A stretch of 64,000 bases of DNA from Poa pratensis (lineage: Eukaryota; Streptophyta; Magnoliopsida; Poales; Poaceae): positions 115,654,094 to 115,718,093 of the forward strand of contig CAMZMU010000041.1 of assembly GCA_947311845.1 (NCBI GenBank), given 5' to 3'. Positions 1-11,138 of this stretch are shown piece by piece (positions within the stretch are counted from its first letter, which is position 1; every line of letters starts with the position of its first letter). The notes beneath the pieces were generated by a model. It did no database searches. It was given only the letters and a program-made list of their open reading frames with translations, and was not told the origin of the DNA. The translations under genes were made by a program, and so were the position numbers.

Positions 1-396
1 TGTGGTGTTTTTGATGTTGGAGGTTTTACCGGTTCGTCTCTTGTAGAGAGGCCAAACTCTCCTCTTGTGTTATCCTCCTCACATGATGGACTATGATGTG
101 TATATGCATGATCTTGTAGTGCTTGTGAGTATCTTAATAACAAGCCCAAGATTATAGAAAACGGAGTCCGGATGAAAAACATATTGCGGCTTTGGTTTGG
201 AGGTTTATCGGTTGTTTTTTATCGAGAGGTCTAACCTTTCCCCATTTGGTTTTATCTCCTTTGTTAGAATATGATGTTTCTCTGCATAATCTTGTAAAGC
301 TCTTTGTTGCGATTCCAACGAGCCCCAGATCATCGAAAACGGAGTCCGGATGAAAAAATTATTGCCGTTTAAGTTTTTCTGTTTCTGTCAGTTTTT

Positions 397-828
397 AGAC
401 AAATATGGGCACGATGGAGGAGGTGCAGCCTAATTTCAGGACTCCACCAAGCTAGTTGTTTCAATTGTAATTTATTTATGTCTTTGCTATTTTTAATAAG
501 TGTTCGAGTTGGGCCTGTCCAACCGAACCAGCTAGGCCCATTAGTGGGCGCCCCAGCCTCCATATAAGGAGCTGGCCGAGTTAGGTTTTAGGGGAGTTCA
601 ATTCATTAGTCTAAAAACACTACTAGTTTGTGCTCCATTGGTGAAGCATCCCTCCGGGGACGGCGATGCCGTTTATCAGTTTGTAATAAAGATTGCTGCG
701 AGGGTGCTTGTGTTCATCAAGTGTTATCGTGCTCAGGTTAGAGGCGTGGTGATCTTCATCACGTTGCTCGCTGGATTCGCCTCACCTTCAGGTGACGTTC
801 ATCGACGTTGTTGGAAGGAATTCTATCC
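397..828. repeat. About 430 bp block present only in the left LTR copy
   Basis: After the shared text ending GTTTTTAGACAA, this copy carries about 430 bp that the complete LTR lacks, and the two realign at the CGGAATATCCGG motif. The block has its own TATA-like CCATATAAGGAGC at about 558 followed by a short leader-like stretch, as in an LTR or promoter. It could be an insertion here or a deletion in the other copy. I found no clean target-site duplication. Its short open frames are not convincing genes. Confidence 0.6.
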
Positions 829-926
829 GGGTTACTATTCGGAATATCCGGTTTGAAATATCCGGCTCTCTACAGTACGTGTTTTTATGTTATGCGACCT
901 GGGCAGGAAATTCCGGTCCGAATATG

Positions 927-943
927 AACCGGAATATCCGGTT
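927..943. promoter_or_regulatory. Palindrome in LTR upstream region
   Basis: The motif reads AACCGGA-ATA-TCCGGTT, with perfect 7 bp arms around three bases. Related half or full copies lie at about 840-851, 859-864 and 910-917. The palindromes sit 40-140 bp upstream of the TATA box, where U3 enhancer sequences lie. In the right LTR one copy is mutated to ATGCGG (about 12371). Confidence 0.6.
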
Positions 944-979
944 CCAATTTTCCTGCAACGGCTCTTTGTCTTAGGGACC

Positions 980-987
980 TATATAAG
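980..987 (+). promoter_or_regulatory. TATA box of LTR A (left copy)
   Basis: TATATAAG lies in the context GGGACCTATATAAGGCCCC, conserved with the right LTR at 12421. It marks the probable U3 promoter of the retroelement. Confidence 0.65.
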
Positions 988-1922
988 GCCCCCTTCTTCC
1001 TCAAAGGGTCAAGCACATTTTCCCCTCTCTTTCCCACCATTGTTGACCTTGGAAAGCTTGCCCCTCTCCCAATTCCTCCCATGATTCTTGCATATCTTGT
1101 AAGGATTTGAGAGAGGAGATCTAGATCTATATTTCCACCAATCCATTCATCCTCTAAGTGAGGGGAACCTAATAGATCTTGATCTTGGAGTTCTTGGTGT
1201 TTCTCCTCCATTGTTCTTCCTCTCTTATTCCCCCATAAGCATTTGTTGCTTTGTTGGAATTTGAGAGTGAAGGACTTGATCACTTCTTGTGTTCTTGCCA
1301 GTGCATTGTGTTGCATCGGTTTGCTCTCTCCACGAGGATTCGTGGAAGTGAAAGTTCGTGAGCTTGTTACTCTTGGGTCTTTCAACCCTAGACGCCTTTT
1401 GTGGCGGTTGAGGCCTTTTGTGGCCACTTGGGAGCTCCCAATCCTTTTGTGGATTGTGCCTCATGATTGTTGTAAGGGACTCGATTTCCGCCCAAAAGGG
1501 AAATCAATATTGGAAGGTGAACTGAGCTTTTGGGCAAGGTTCATCGGAGAATAGGGTTAGGCCATTTGTGGCGTCTTGAGTTTGAAACTCACACCCCTCC
1601 AACGAGACGTACTCCCGTAAAAAGGAGGAACTCGGGAATACATCCTCGTCTCCGCGTGCCTCGGTTATTTCTATACCCGAGCTCTTTACTTATGCACTTT
1701 ACATTGTGATAGCCTTCGTGGTTGAAGTATTATATCTTGCTATCACTTTGTTGCCTGTCTTGCTTAGCATAAGTTGTTGGTACACATAGGTGAGCCTAGT
1801 ATATTTAGGTTGTTGGCTTGTTAATTTAAACAGCTAGTTTTATTCCGCAATTATTAAACCTAAACTGGAAAAGTTTTAAATCGCCTATTCACCCCCCTCT
1901 AGGCGACATCCTTGTCCTTTCA

Positions 1923-2198
1923 CAATATTACCGAATGAACCCACAAGTTTGGAGATGAAGTACCTCCCACAGATCTTCCTTCATGTCCACCCTCTCTATG
2001 GAGAACACCGGTTTCCAGATTCTTTTGCATACAATAAGTCCTTCATCTTGCTCTTCCAAGCTTGATAATTTGTACCATTCAATGATATAATTCTGCTGGT
2101 ATTCACCTGCATCTTCCACCACAAACAAACTGAACTCAACCCAAAACAAACCTTACTCTAAAACTTGAGTACAAACCGAACTTTCAACTTTGATACCA
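1923..2198 (-). pseudogene. Antisense copia gag stub with primer-binding site (block X, unit 1)
   Basis: On the minus strand, a primer site TGGTATCAAAG begins at 2198 and is followed by a short leader and the start of a copia-type gag. The peptide [19 protein letters not shown] can be read at about 2035-2095. That is the N-terminal signature of UBN2-type copia gag proteins (NGTNY-x-x-W-K). The coding stub stops at about 1923, where the direct-strand LTR begins, so only the first part of the gene is present. The same stub occurs at about 3605, 13364 and 15040. Confidence 0.7.
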
Positions 2199-2201
2199 CT
2201 T

Positions 2202-3137
2202 TGCTGAAGCAAAGAGAGGGAATATAAACAGCCCACCAGCATCTAGCCTGCAATGAAATTCAAGCGTAGTTCAACCAACAAATATGCATCGGGAATATAA
2301 ACACAATCACACGCGCAAGTGACACAAAGGATTTACTTGGAAAACTCCTCAACGTGAGGAGGAAAAACCACGACCGTGAACCTACCAGTCTAGGCAAGGT
2401 TAACTATGAGCAATAAGGGGTACAAAGTCTTCTCTAGAGATTATAACAAACTTAAGCTCGTTGCCAACCGGCGGCAGCAACAACAACAACCGGGGACGGA
2501 GCCAGCAGGGGGCTAGCAGGGGCCATGGCCACCCCCATGCTGATTTTAGTTTTCTGAATACCCCCTGTATTATGTGGATTTGACAGCAAATTTTGCTAAA
2601 CTTTAAGCCTATAGTCTTCATTTGCCCCTCCTGATGAAAAATTCCTGGCTCCGTCCCTGACAACAACCACAAGAGGCAAGATTTCAGCAAGGCAAAGATA
2701 TCACAATTTTATGTCCATTTCGTACTGCTCTTAAACCACAGATCCAAACTGCACGAAACTTGGTGTCCAACATACTCACCAAGTTTGAGCTCAATCAGAC
2801 GCCGTTTTCCCATCCAAACTGTTCGCCTACAAAAACCGATCAATGCTGAAACTGCAGTAGTCCGAACTGAGAAAACCACACTCAAATCTTATTCTCCACT
2901 GATCCAAATCTCAAACTAGCTAATCAGATCGACTACCCAAAACAAGGAACAAGCTCACCAAATTTGGAGCCAATCCAAAAACGTTTGAGTCTCCAAATAC
3001 CAGCTCACACAGTCACCAATGATGGCTAGAGTTTTCTTGCTCTCCTCTCTCAAGTAAGCAGCCGAGCCGTTGGATATATAAATCAATTAACGGTTCTCAT
3101 GTGTTGAAATTATTGGGCTGATATTGGGTTGCCAACA
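2202..3137 (-). mobile_element. Antisense copia LTR (block X, unit 1) with MITE inserted
   Basis: Read on the minus strand, it begins TGTTGGCAACCC at 3137 and ends AGCA at 2202, three bases before the initiator-Met primer site. Without the internal MITE it is about 760 bp, close to its sister at 3813-4585. It belongs to a different copia family from the plus-strand LTR next to it. Only one LTR per gag stub is present, so each unit is a 5' end fragment. Confidence 0.7.
2491..2659. mobile_element. hAT-type MITE, 169 bp (copy 1)
   Basis: The ends are CGGGGACGGAGCCAG and CTGGCTCCGTCCCTG, imperfect terminal inverted repeats; the sister copy at 13932 keeps the original CAGGGACGGA start. It is flanked on both sides by ACAACAAC, an 8 bp duplication typical of hAT elements, although the target is a CAA microsatellite so part of the match is trivial. 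It has no coding capacity. The corresponding LTR in unit 2 (about 4095-4115) is an empty site. Confidence 0.75.
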
Positions 3138-3604
3138 GACCTATATATGGAGGGACAAAGGCGGCGGTGTGAGCACAACAGACGCGTCGAGCGGCCAACT
3201 AGGCGTGCGCGGTACGTCATCGCCAACAAAGCAACATGTCGTTTCCCAAAACTACCCACAAACTGTGAACAAAAAATCGTGTTAGAAAGCGATTTCTTTG
3301 GTTTTCAAAAGCACATGGTTAAAACCAGACGAAAATTAAGTTTCAGGGGATATGACTCCAATCAGCTACATTTTGAGAGTGAAAGAAATAAAAAAGCTGC
3401 CCTCAGTCACCACACGTCCACACACGGTAGATCCAGATAGATTTTCGACTAGTGTGTGACCTCGACGGATAAAGCAGCCGGTGTTCAAAAAAAATGGCCA
3501 ATATTCTGCTGTGTGACGTGTGTCTTGGTCCATGGACGTCGTCGACGTCGCGTTAGCTAGCTGCGACGAGCGCCATTACGGGCAACCGATCCCTACCCGC
3601 CGCG
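3138..3604. repeat. Flank segment of block X, unit 1
   Basis: This non-LTR sequence recurs at 4586-5044, 14564-15035, 16012-16356 continuing at 17519-17594, and in part at 31582-31660. It is therefore the original flank of the antisense copia insertion, duplicated with it. I recognise no gene in it; a short open frame at 3129-3440 is not supported by any domain. Confidence 0.6.
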
Positions 3605-3809
3605 TGCCCAAAGAACCGGTTTCCATGGAGAACACCGGTTTCCAATATTCATTTGCATATAATAAGTTCTTCATCTTGCTCTTCCAAGCTTGATAATTTG
3701 TACCATTCAACGATATGATTCTGTTTCCACCACGAACAAACTACACTCAACCCAAAACACACCTTACTATAAAACTTGAGTAAAAACCAAACTTTCAACT
3801 TTGATACCA
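3605..3809 (-). pseudogene. Antisense copia gag stub (block X, unit 2)
   Basis: This is the second copy of the gag start and primer site, shorter than unit 1 because the TATTCACCTGCATC-type stretch seen at 2100 is missing. The joint with the preceding flank is at about 3600-3615 and marks the tandem-duplication boundary of the 1.6 kb unit. Confidence 0.65.
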
Positions 3810-3812
3810 CTT

Positions 3813-4585
3813 TGTTGAAGCAAAGAGGGAGAATATACACAACCCACCAACGTTTAGTCTGCAATGAACTTCAAAGACAGTTCAACCGACGGATATGCAT
3901 CGGAAATATAATCACAGTCACACACACAAGTGACACAAAGAATTTACATGGAAAACCTCCTCAACATGAGGAGGAAAATCCACGGCCGTGAACCTACTGG
4001 TCCACGCAAGGTTCACTATGAGCATTATGGGGTACAAAGTCTAATCTAGAACATCTAGAGATTACAACAAACTTCAGCTTGTTACCAACCGGCAGCAGCA
4101 ACAACAACCCCAAGAGACAAGATTTCAGAAAGGCAAATATATCATAGTTTATGTCCCTTTCGGTACTGCTCTTAAACCACAGATCCAAACTGCACGAAAC
4201 TTGGTAGACATGCAAATATATGTGCCCAACGTACTCACCAAGTTTGAGCTCAATCGGGCGTCATTTTCATGTCCAAACTGTTCGCCTACAAAAACCGATC
4301 GATGTTGAAACTGTAGCAGTCCGAATGGACAAAACCGCACTCAAATCTAATTCTCGACCGATCCAAATCTCAAATTAGCTAATCAGATCGACTACCCTAA
4401 ATAAGGAACAAGCTCACCAACTTTGGAGCCAATCCAAAAATGTTTGAGTCTCCAAATACCAGCTCACACAGTCACGAATGATGGCTAGAGTTTTCTTGCC
4501 CTCCTCTCTCAAGTAAATAGTCGAGCTGTTGGATACATAAATCAATCAACGGTTCTCATGTGTTGAAATTATTGGGTTGCCAACG
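3813..4585 (-). mobile_element. Antisense copia LTR (block X, unit 2)
   Basis: It is homologous to 2202-3137 along its length but lacks the MITE. Its first bases on the minus strand are CGTTGGCAACCC, with the canonical TG changed to CG. It ends next to the primer-site sequence at about 3809. Confidence 0.7.
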
Positions 4586-5044
4586 CACATACATATGGAG
4601 GAACGGAGCCCAAGAGTGCGCGCGCGGCAGCGTCAGTGCAACAGACGCATCGAGCAGCTAACTAGGCGAGTGCGGTTTAATTTGCTATCGCCAACTCAGC
4701 AACACCTTGTTTCCAAAAGTGCTACGTTTGCACATAAAATTGTGTTAGAAAGGGATTTCTCTTGTTTTCAAAAGCACATGGTTAAAATCAGACGAGAATT
4801 AAGTTTTAGGGGACATGACTCCAATCAGCTAGATTTTGAGAGTGAAAGAAATAACAGACATGCCTGATGAGTCGCCACACCCGGTAGATCCAGATAGATT
4901 TCCGACGACCAATGTGTGACCTCGACGGATTAAAGCAGCCGGTGTTTATAAAAAATGGCCAATATTATGATGTGTGACGTGTGTGGTTGGCTTCTAGTTT
5001 ACGTCTCTATATATATAAACACACATGGTCCATGGACGTCGTGG
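4586..5044. repeat. Flank segment of block X, unit 2
   Basis: Homologous to 3138-3604 with several small differences, ending in TATATATAAACACACATGG and CCATGGACGTCG. The equivalent in the right-hand block continues into different DNA at 31582-31660, so this copy is broken at about 5044. Confidence 0.6.
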
Positions 5045-5125
5045 TGCCCAACATACTCACCAAGTTTGAGCTCAATCGGATATCGTTTTCCTCTCCAAAT
5101 TGTTCGCCTACAAAAACCAATCGAT
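5045..5125 (-). repeat. Filler DNA at tandem-duplication joint
   Basis: About 80 bp resembling the interior of the antisense copia LTR (compare 2763-2840, 4228-4305) is wedged between the block-X flank and the truncated plus-strand LTR. It is a short templated insertion at an illegitimate joint, as left by end-joining or synthesis-dependent repair. It differs from both nearby LTRs by several bases, so its exact source is uncertain. Confidence 0.55.
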
Positions 5126-5522
5126 GCTTTTGGGCAAGGTTCATCGGAGAATAGGGTGAGGCCATTTGTGGCGTCTTGAGTTTGAAACTCACACCCCTCC
5201 AACAAGACGTACACCCCTAAAAAGGAGGAACTCGGGAATACATCCTCGTCTCCGCGTGCCTCGGTTATTTCTATAGCCGAGCTCTTTACTTATGCACTTT
5301 ACATTGTGATAGCCTTCGTGCTTGAAGTATTATATATTGCTATCACTTTGTTGCTTGTCTTGCTTAGCATAAGTTGTTGTTACATATAGGTGAGCCTAGT
5401 ATATTTATCTTGTTGGCTTGTTAATTTAAACACCTAGTTTTATTCCGCAATTATCAAGGCTAAACCGGAGAAGTTTTAAATCGCCTATTCACCCCCCTCT
5501 AGGCGACATCCTTGTCCTTTCA
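5126..5522 (+). mobile_element. Truncated 5' LTR of element A (last 397 bp)
   Basis: It starts abruptly at GCTTTTGGGCAAGG, matching 12967 onward, and runs to CTTTCA at 5522. The first 1.8 kb of the LTR, including the U3 promoter, is missing. The element downstream therefore has no 5' promoter of its own. Confidence 0.85.
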
Positions 5523-5524
5523 AT

Positions 5525-5537
5525 TGGTATCAGAGCC
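5525..5537 (+). other. Primer-binding site of element A
   Basis: TGGTATCAGAGCC, complementary to the 3' end of initiator methionine tRNA as in most plant copia elements, begins two bases after the LTR end. Confidence 0.85.
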
Positions 5538-5576
5538 TGGGCTCTTTTTTTTGGCTTTACCGCCTAGAGAGTAAAG

Positions 5577-7782
5577 ATGTCGTTTAGAGAATTAGTGCAC
5601 GATCCCACTTTTATATTCGATGGCACTAATTATGATGATTAGAAAATTCGCATGCTTAATCTTTTTAGGGCCATGGGTCCAAATTATATTGAGAGCATTG
5701 TAGATGTGGGTTTTTTCTCCTCCAAAGGATTCCCAAGAATTATCTTTAGAGGATGAGAAAAACTCTCATCTCGATACTCAAGTATCTAATGGTCTCATTT
5801 GTGTTTTGAGCGATGTAGTTCTTGCATCAATCATGCCTTTTTGGAACGCTCATGAGCTTTGGACCAAGCTTCAAGATAAATATGAAGTGTCCAACATTAT
5901 TGAGGATGATTGCTCTCCTTCCACATCCGGCCGTTATAAGTTCACAACTTCTTCCACTTCACCAACATGTGATTTGTCACAAGGTAATGATATGGTGAGT
6001 GGTGATAGAAATTGATTTGTTGATGGTGAATATTCTATTGACTATACTTCATCTCTATCTCATTGCAATGTTCTATCTTTGGACTTAAACTCCTCTAGCA
6101 CTTCAAATGTCCTACATGCTAGTGTTGATAGTCATTGCATATCATGTATTAGTTGCTTAACTAAATCTCATGATGATATGCTTTCTATGTCTTGTTGCCA
6201 TGAAAACAATGCTTCCATTTCCTCTAGTACTTGTGTGGCTAACAATGTAGAGGAAACCCAATATTTGTTGGAACAAGACATGGGCCTCAATGGTGATTCA
6301 AACAATTCTTCATCATCATCATCGTCCATTACTCACTTTTGCCTTATGGCTAGAGATTCAAAGGCATCTCCACCTTTGGAATCCTCTACATCTTGTGATG
6401 ATGAGGATGAGGATTATTATGGATTAAAAGAGGATGATATTGACTCTTTAAAAGAAAAGAGTGAGATGGTTTTTAGTGCTCTCCCTAAAGGTAGTAAAGC
6501 TTGCACTTATTTGTGTGAAATTTTGACTTATGCTATTAAGTGCAAAGTAATCATTGAAGAAAAGGGAAGGATCGAAAGAGAGGATGCTATGGAAAAAGCA
6601 TACTTAGAAAATGCTCTTGAGGAGAGCATGAGCTTCGAGTGTCTCTTGAGGAGAAACTTGAATCTCCTGATGAAACAAATGATCTTATTATTGCTAAAAT
6701 CATTAAGGAAAGAGATCATGCTATTGCTAAATATAAAGCTCTTAAGGCTTTGGAAAGTGAACACTCTCTCCTTACCAAGTCTCATGATCAACTCCAAACT
6801 CAACTATCTAAAAATGATGTGCCTAGTTCCTCTACTCCCTCATGTGATCATGCTAATATTATTGAGGAAAATGCTAGGTTGAATAATGAACTTGTCAAGT
6901 TGTCTTCTTCCATTTCTAATGCTAATGATGCTTATGCTACTAACTCCACTTCTTGTGAAGCATCTATTTTGAAGGAGAATGTTGAGCTAAGGGCTCAACT
7001 TGAGTTGCTAACTAGCAAGTATGGGAAATTGGAAGAAAGTCATGAAAAGCTCTCTAGCTCTAATGAGATCTTCTAGCATCCCATGCGAAGCTAAAGTTAG
7101 CTCATGAGGCTATCACTACAAAGGTAACATCTTGTGAGCCTCATGTGGAAATGGCACTACTTTACTCTAAATGCTTTATTGCCATGTGCTAGTCCTTGTA
7201 ATTCTACATCACATACTATTGCTAAATCTTGTGATGAATTACTTTCCATGCCTTGTTGCTCTAACAATGAAGCATCTACTTCCTCTTGTTTTTGTTGATA
7301 CTAACCATGTAGAGGAATTAAAAGAGCTCAAGGCCCAAGTCACTTCTTTGAAGAAAGACTTGGAAAAGCGTCATGTTGGGAAGTCCACACTTGACAATGT
7401 GTTGAGTGTTCAAAGACGCCCCAATGACAAGAGTGGACTTGGATTCAACTCCAATAACAAGAACAAGTCCAAGTATATCAAGAAGAACAAGGGCCAAGAA
7501 CAAGTTAAAGATTCGGCCAAGATTGTTTGCTTCAAGTGCAAAGTTGAAGGGCACCATGTTAGATCTTGCCCTTTGAAGAAGAAGCCTCTTAGTGAGAAGC
7601 AACAAGGAAGAAGCCTCAAGTTCCTCAAGTTGAAGAACGGCCTCTTCCCAAGAAGAATCAAGCTACCTCCTCAAGAGATTCAACTAAGAAGAAGGGAAAG
7701 CCAATGTTGCTACTATGCCGTGAGAAGGGTCACTTTGCTTCTTCATGCACTAATGGTACCTTATCCAACCCATTATAATTGA
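5577..7782 (+). pseudogene. Degenerate copia gag of element A with CCHC zinc knuckle
   Basis: The reading frame opens at ATG 5577 with a gag-like start containing FIFDGTNYDD, then meets a TAG stop at 5640 where a tryptophan codon is usual. A frame change near 5704-5730, a TGA at 6013 and further frame changes near 6640 and 7080 break the rest. The middle part (6079-7076) is rich in serine and acidic or coiled-coil segments, as in Sirevirus gag proteins. At about 7527-7570 there is a CCHC knuckle, CFKCKVEGHHVRSC. A second, damaged knuckle (LLCREKGHFASSC, first cysteine lost, shifted frame) follows at about 7705-7750. No protease, integrase or reverse transcriptase follows, so the element is non-autonomous as well as broken. 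Confidence 0.8.
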
Positions 7783-10700
7783 TGTTTATTCTCTTCGGAA
7801 GGATAAGGTTGGCAATGTGTTTGCCAAATATGTTGGTACTCAAAGTGGTGTCAAGAAAAGAACCATTTGGGTTGCCAAGCCTATTGTGACTAACCTCTTA
7901 GGACCCAACTTGGTTGGGGACCAACAAGCTAAAACTTGATCAATAGGTGTTGTTGGAGGGCATTGGAGACTTGGCTACATCATGAAGAATTAAGGGATCT
8001 TCATCAATTATATTCTCTCAAGCCAAGTCATTTGGATTATATTGTTCTATCTCATATCCAATGTTCCTCCTTGCGGTAACTTTTTATATCATATATACAT
8101 TGAAAGTTGCTTGCACCCTTGCATGTGTTAGGTTTTGTACCTTGCTAGTGTTTGTATGTGTTGTGCTCTCTACTTACTTATCTTGAGTAATCAAGTATGT
8201 GTATGTTGGTTTGCACACCATTTACTTGTTTTGAGCCTTATTGCTTTTATTTGATATCTTATCTTGTTGGCTCTCTTTGAGAGATTAATGGACTATCCAT
8301 TTTGGGAGAGTGATATGCTTCGTGCACTTCACAATCCTAAAAATGTGTACATGAGGAATACCACTTAGTGATGATATATTAATATTATCTACTCTATGTG
8401 GTATGTCATTCTCATGAGAAATTCAAATTCTATAATGTCCATTAATTATCTCTAGTTGGTTTGCTTGCCTCTTCTTAAAGAAATGGATTATCACATTATG
8501 GGGGAGTAATAAGCTATGTGCATATTACAAGCCTAGAAAATGTGAACATGTGAGGTATTGCCACCTAGAATTGATTTTGTTAATATCTTATTCCTATGTG
8601 GCATGTTGCTCAAACAAGTTCCATATTTGCTAAAATGATTTTGTTTATTCACTCTTTTGGATCTTGTTTGTGATGGAATTCTTGGTACGGTTTTCCCCAA
8701 ATATGTTTGCATATTCTTTTGGGAAACCGATTGCTTCAAGCTACTCTTTGTAGTTGCTTTGCATGATCGCGTGAATATTGAAGCTATCAAGAATATCTAT
8801 TATCTAAGCATGGCTTTTAAATCTTATCCTTTGCCATATGCTTATTTGTTGTGAAGTTGGTCTTTAATATCATTCCTATATACCACCGAGAATTATCTCC
8901 ATATACTCCTTGTCCATGACAAGTGATACTCTAATTGTGGTGGAATTTGTAGACCATCTTCTTTTGGCTCTTGCTTTGAATTGCCTTTTTTATTGCCAAG
9001 GATTGGTTTGATCTAAATCCTCTTGTCTTCCTTGTATCTTTTGGATCCTTGTTGCTCTACTCAAATTTGTTTTATGTTCTTGAGTTAGGAAAAGCAATGA
9101 TCCCATTCTAGTGCATTTACATTCAAAGTCATACTTCTAATAATGCACTATTCTTGGGGAAGCTATCCTATATTGAGTAGAACATCATCTTTGAATTGGT
9201 TTTGTATCTATTGCTTTCCTTGAACATGACTAGTGTTTGAATAATATGTATGGAGAGTGATGATCCCATTGTGTGCATTTTGTATTCAAATGCAAGATCA
9301 TAAATAATGCACAAATCTTGGGGAGCAATCCTATATGTTTTGAACATTAGTTGTCTTCAATTGGTATTTGATCCCGATGACGTGTCTCTTTGGAAGACAA
9401 ACATTTCTCGTCTTGGTACTTTGTGCCATCATGAGAAGTGTAGAGGGTTTGGTTTATTCCTTGATGTATTTTCATCAATTGGTATCTTACTTTCATTTGG
9501 CATTTTTCAAAGTGGTATCTTCAATCATGTGTTGATTTGTTTTGATATAATTTGGACAATTCTTTTCTTGTCACACTTGTGTGTGCTTTTTGGTTTAATT
9601 GGTGTTTTGTCCAAATTGTATCTCGTTTGGTTCTTGAAAGTCTTGTGCATGCATATTTTTATGTATATCTTATGGCATGCTTACTTTCGTTGATCCAATA
9701 TATAGGATAAACTCCATCAAATCCTAAATGGCTAAGATGTGCATGAAATTCAATTTCATATCAATATGCACATATTTATGTGGAGTTTGTCCTATGTATT
9801 GTAGTTGCTCTAACTACTTTGGACCCAATGAGTTTGGGTACCATTTTGTACTTGAATTTGTTTTAGGTACATTGGAGATGCATTGGAAGCTTGTCTCATA
9901 TACAAGGAAGGTGGTGTCACCATGTGCTTATTGGAGCCAAGCTTGGATGATCATGAACTCTTATCTTCTACATCACCAATGCTATCTCGGTAACAAGTAT
10001 CTACCTCATGCTACATTTCTAGCTTTCAACCTTGTGTAGGTTATTTCATGGCATGAATCTTTTTAGTTGTAATTGATGTATTCTTGCAAAGCATTTATCA
10101 AAACATCTTTATTGCAAATGTGAGCAAGCCGGGATGATTACATATCAAGGGAATATATATAATCATTTTATTGATTCACCAATCCCAAATATGTAATCTA
10201 GCATTTCTCAAAGTCTCTCATGTGCAATATTGATGAATTTGCAAAATCATTTGCCCTTTGTGATACTTGTTATCTTTCTCGGAGCATCCCATCTATCATT
10301 TTTTCCTTTGTGGATTTCTTGATGCTATGATGAGATTGTCTTGGAAGTTCATCTATATCCTTTTAAGATAAAATTGAGCTTTGTGCTATGCTTTTAAGCA
10401 AAGATCTTATTGGTATATATGACTTCCACTAGGATATCATGTTCTTCACCGTAGTATCTATTTTGTGTGTGCATGTTTCTTTGTGGACTTATATCTTCAT
10501 GATTGATGTCTACTTAGAAACTTATACACATGAGAGTAGTTAAATCTTTAATTGGAATTCTTTAAGCCTTCTTGCACTTGTTTGTGTTTCAAAATGATCT
10601 AAGAGGGAGTGAGGATTCCATGTTGTGCACACTACATTGAAATGCAAATCCTACATTGTGCACGTACCTTGGGGAGTTCCCTCTTGATTATTAGAACACT

Positions 10701-11138
10701 TGGTTGATCCTATCATAATATCCTCTTATATTCTATTGGTTTTTCAGATCCTTTGATTGGTTGATTCTTTTGTCGAATTATCTTTCAATTTGTTTTTCGT
10801 TTGCAATTTTTGGATCCTCAATATAGTTTGATCTCCTTCCCATCTATTCGTCATTGGATACGTGCATTTGATTTCACTCATATTATGAGAAATGCACACA
10901 TTATGGGGGAGCTCTTACTATATTGGCCTTCTAAATTTTTCCTCCCATTTCGGCAATCGATGCCAATGGGGGAGAAGTTTAGAGGGTTTGAGGGAATTTG
11001 GTTTTATGCTTTAGTTTCGTTCTTAAGCATTTGCCTTTCTTTCTCTTGCATCCTTACTCTTTGTTGTGCATGGTTGCTTAATTCATTATATAAACCCTCG
11101 TAAAAGAGAATGTCATCAATTACCAAAATGGGGGAGAT
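7783..11138 (+). mobile_element. Non-coding interior of element A
   Basis: This 3.3 kb T-rich stretch has no recognisable pol or env domain; open frames at 9307-9693 and 9728-10039 are low-complexity hydrophobic translations that I do not accept as genes. It carries repeated purine tracts of the A/T-GGGGGAG type (about 8499-8508, 10901-10912, 10965-10977) before the one at the LTR edge. Short recurring phrases about a shut-off 'GGGGAG' core (for example near 9155, 9310 and 10670) give it a repetitive look. It is probably a remnant backbone of a longer Sirevirus from which pol was lost. Confidence 0.6.
11125..11138 (+). other. Polypurine tract of element A
   Basis: AAAATGGGGGAGAT lies immediately 5' of the LTR start TGAAAG and is the expected plus-strand primer. 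Confidence 0.8.

Larger units (their letters stand above)
1..1922 (+). mobile_element. LTR of Sirevirus-like copia element A, left copy (5' end outside window)
   Basis: This is a long terminal repeat whose beginning lies before the window. It aligns by eye with the complete LTR at 11139-13363: bases 1-395 match about 11870-12270, and about 830-1922 match about 12270-13363. It ends in CTTTCA, the inverted match of the TGAAAG that opens the complete copy. It carries a TATA box near 980 and palindromic CCGGA/TCCGG motifs just upstream of it. It differs from the complete copy by scattered substitutions and by an extra block at about 397-828. It is followed directly by block X, as is the copy ending at 13363. 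The family is inferred from the primer site and polypurine tracts of the attached interior. Confidence 0.85.

Noticed and set aside
1225..1554. Frames on both strands in the LTR (and at 12412-12994)
   Set aside because: They lie within LTR DNA, occur on both strands, and have no domain; they are shadows of repeat sequence.
9307..11103. Hydrophobic frames in the interior of element A as env-like membrane proteins
   Set aside because: The sequence is T-rich, so leucine- and phenylalanine-rich translations are expected; there is no conserved motif and the frames are short.
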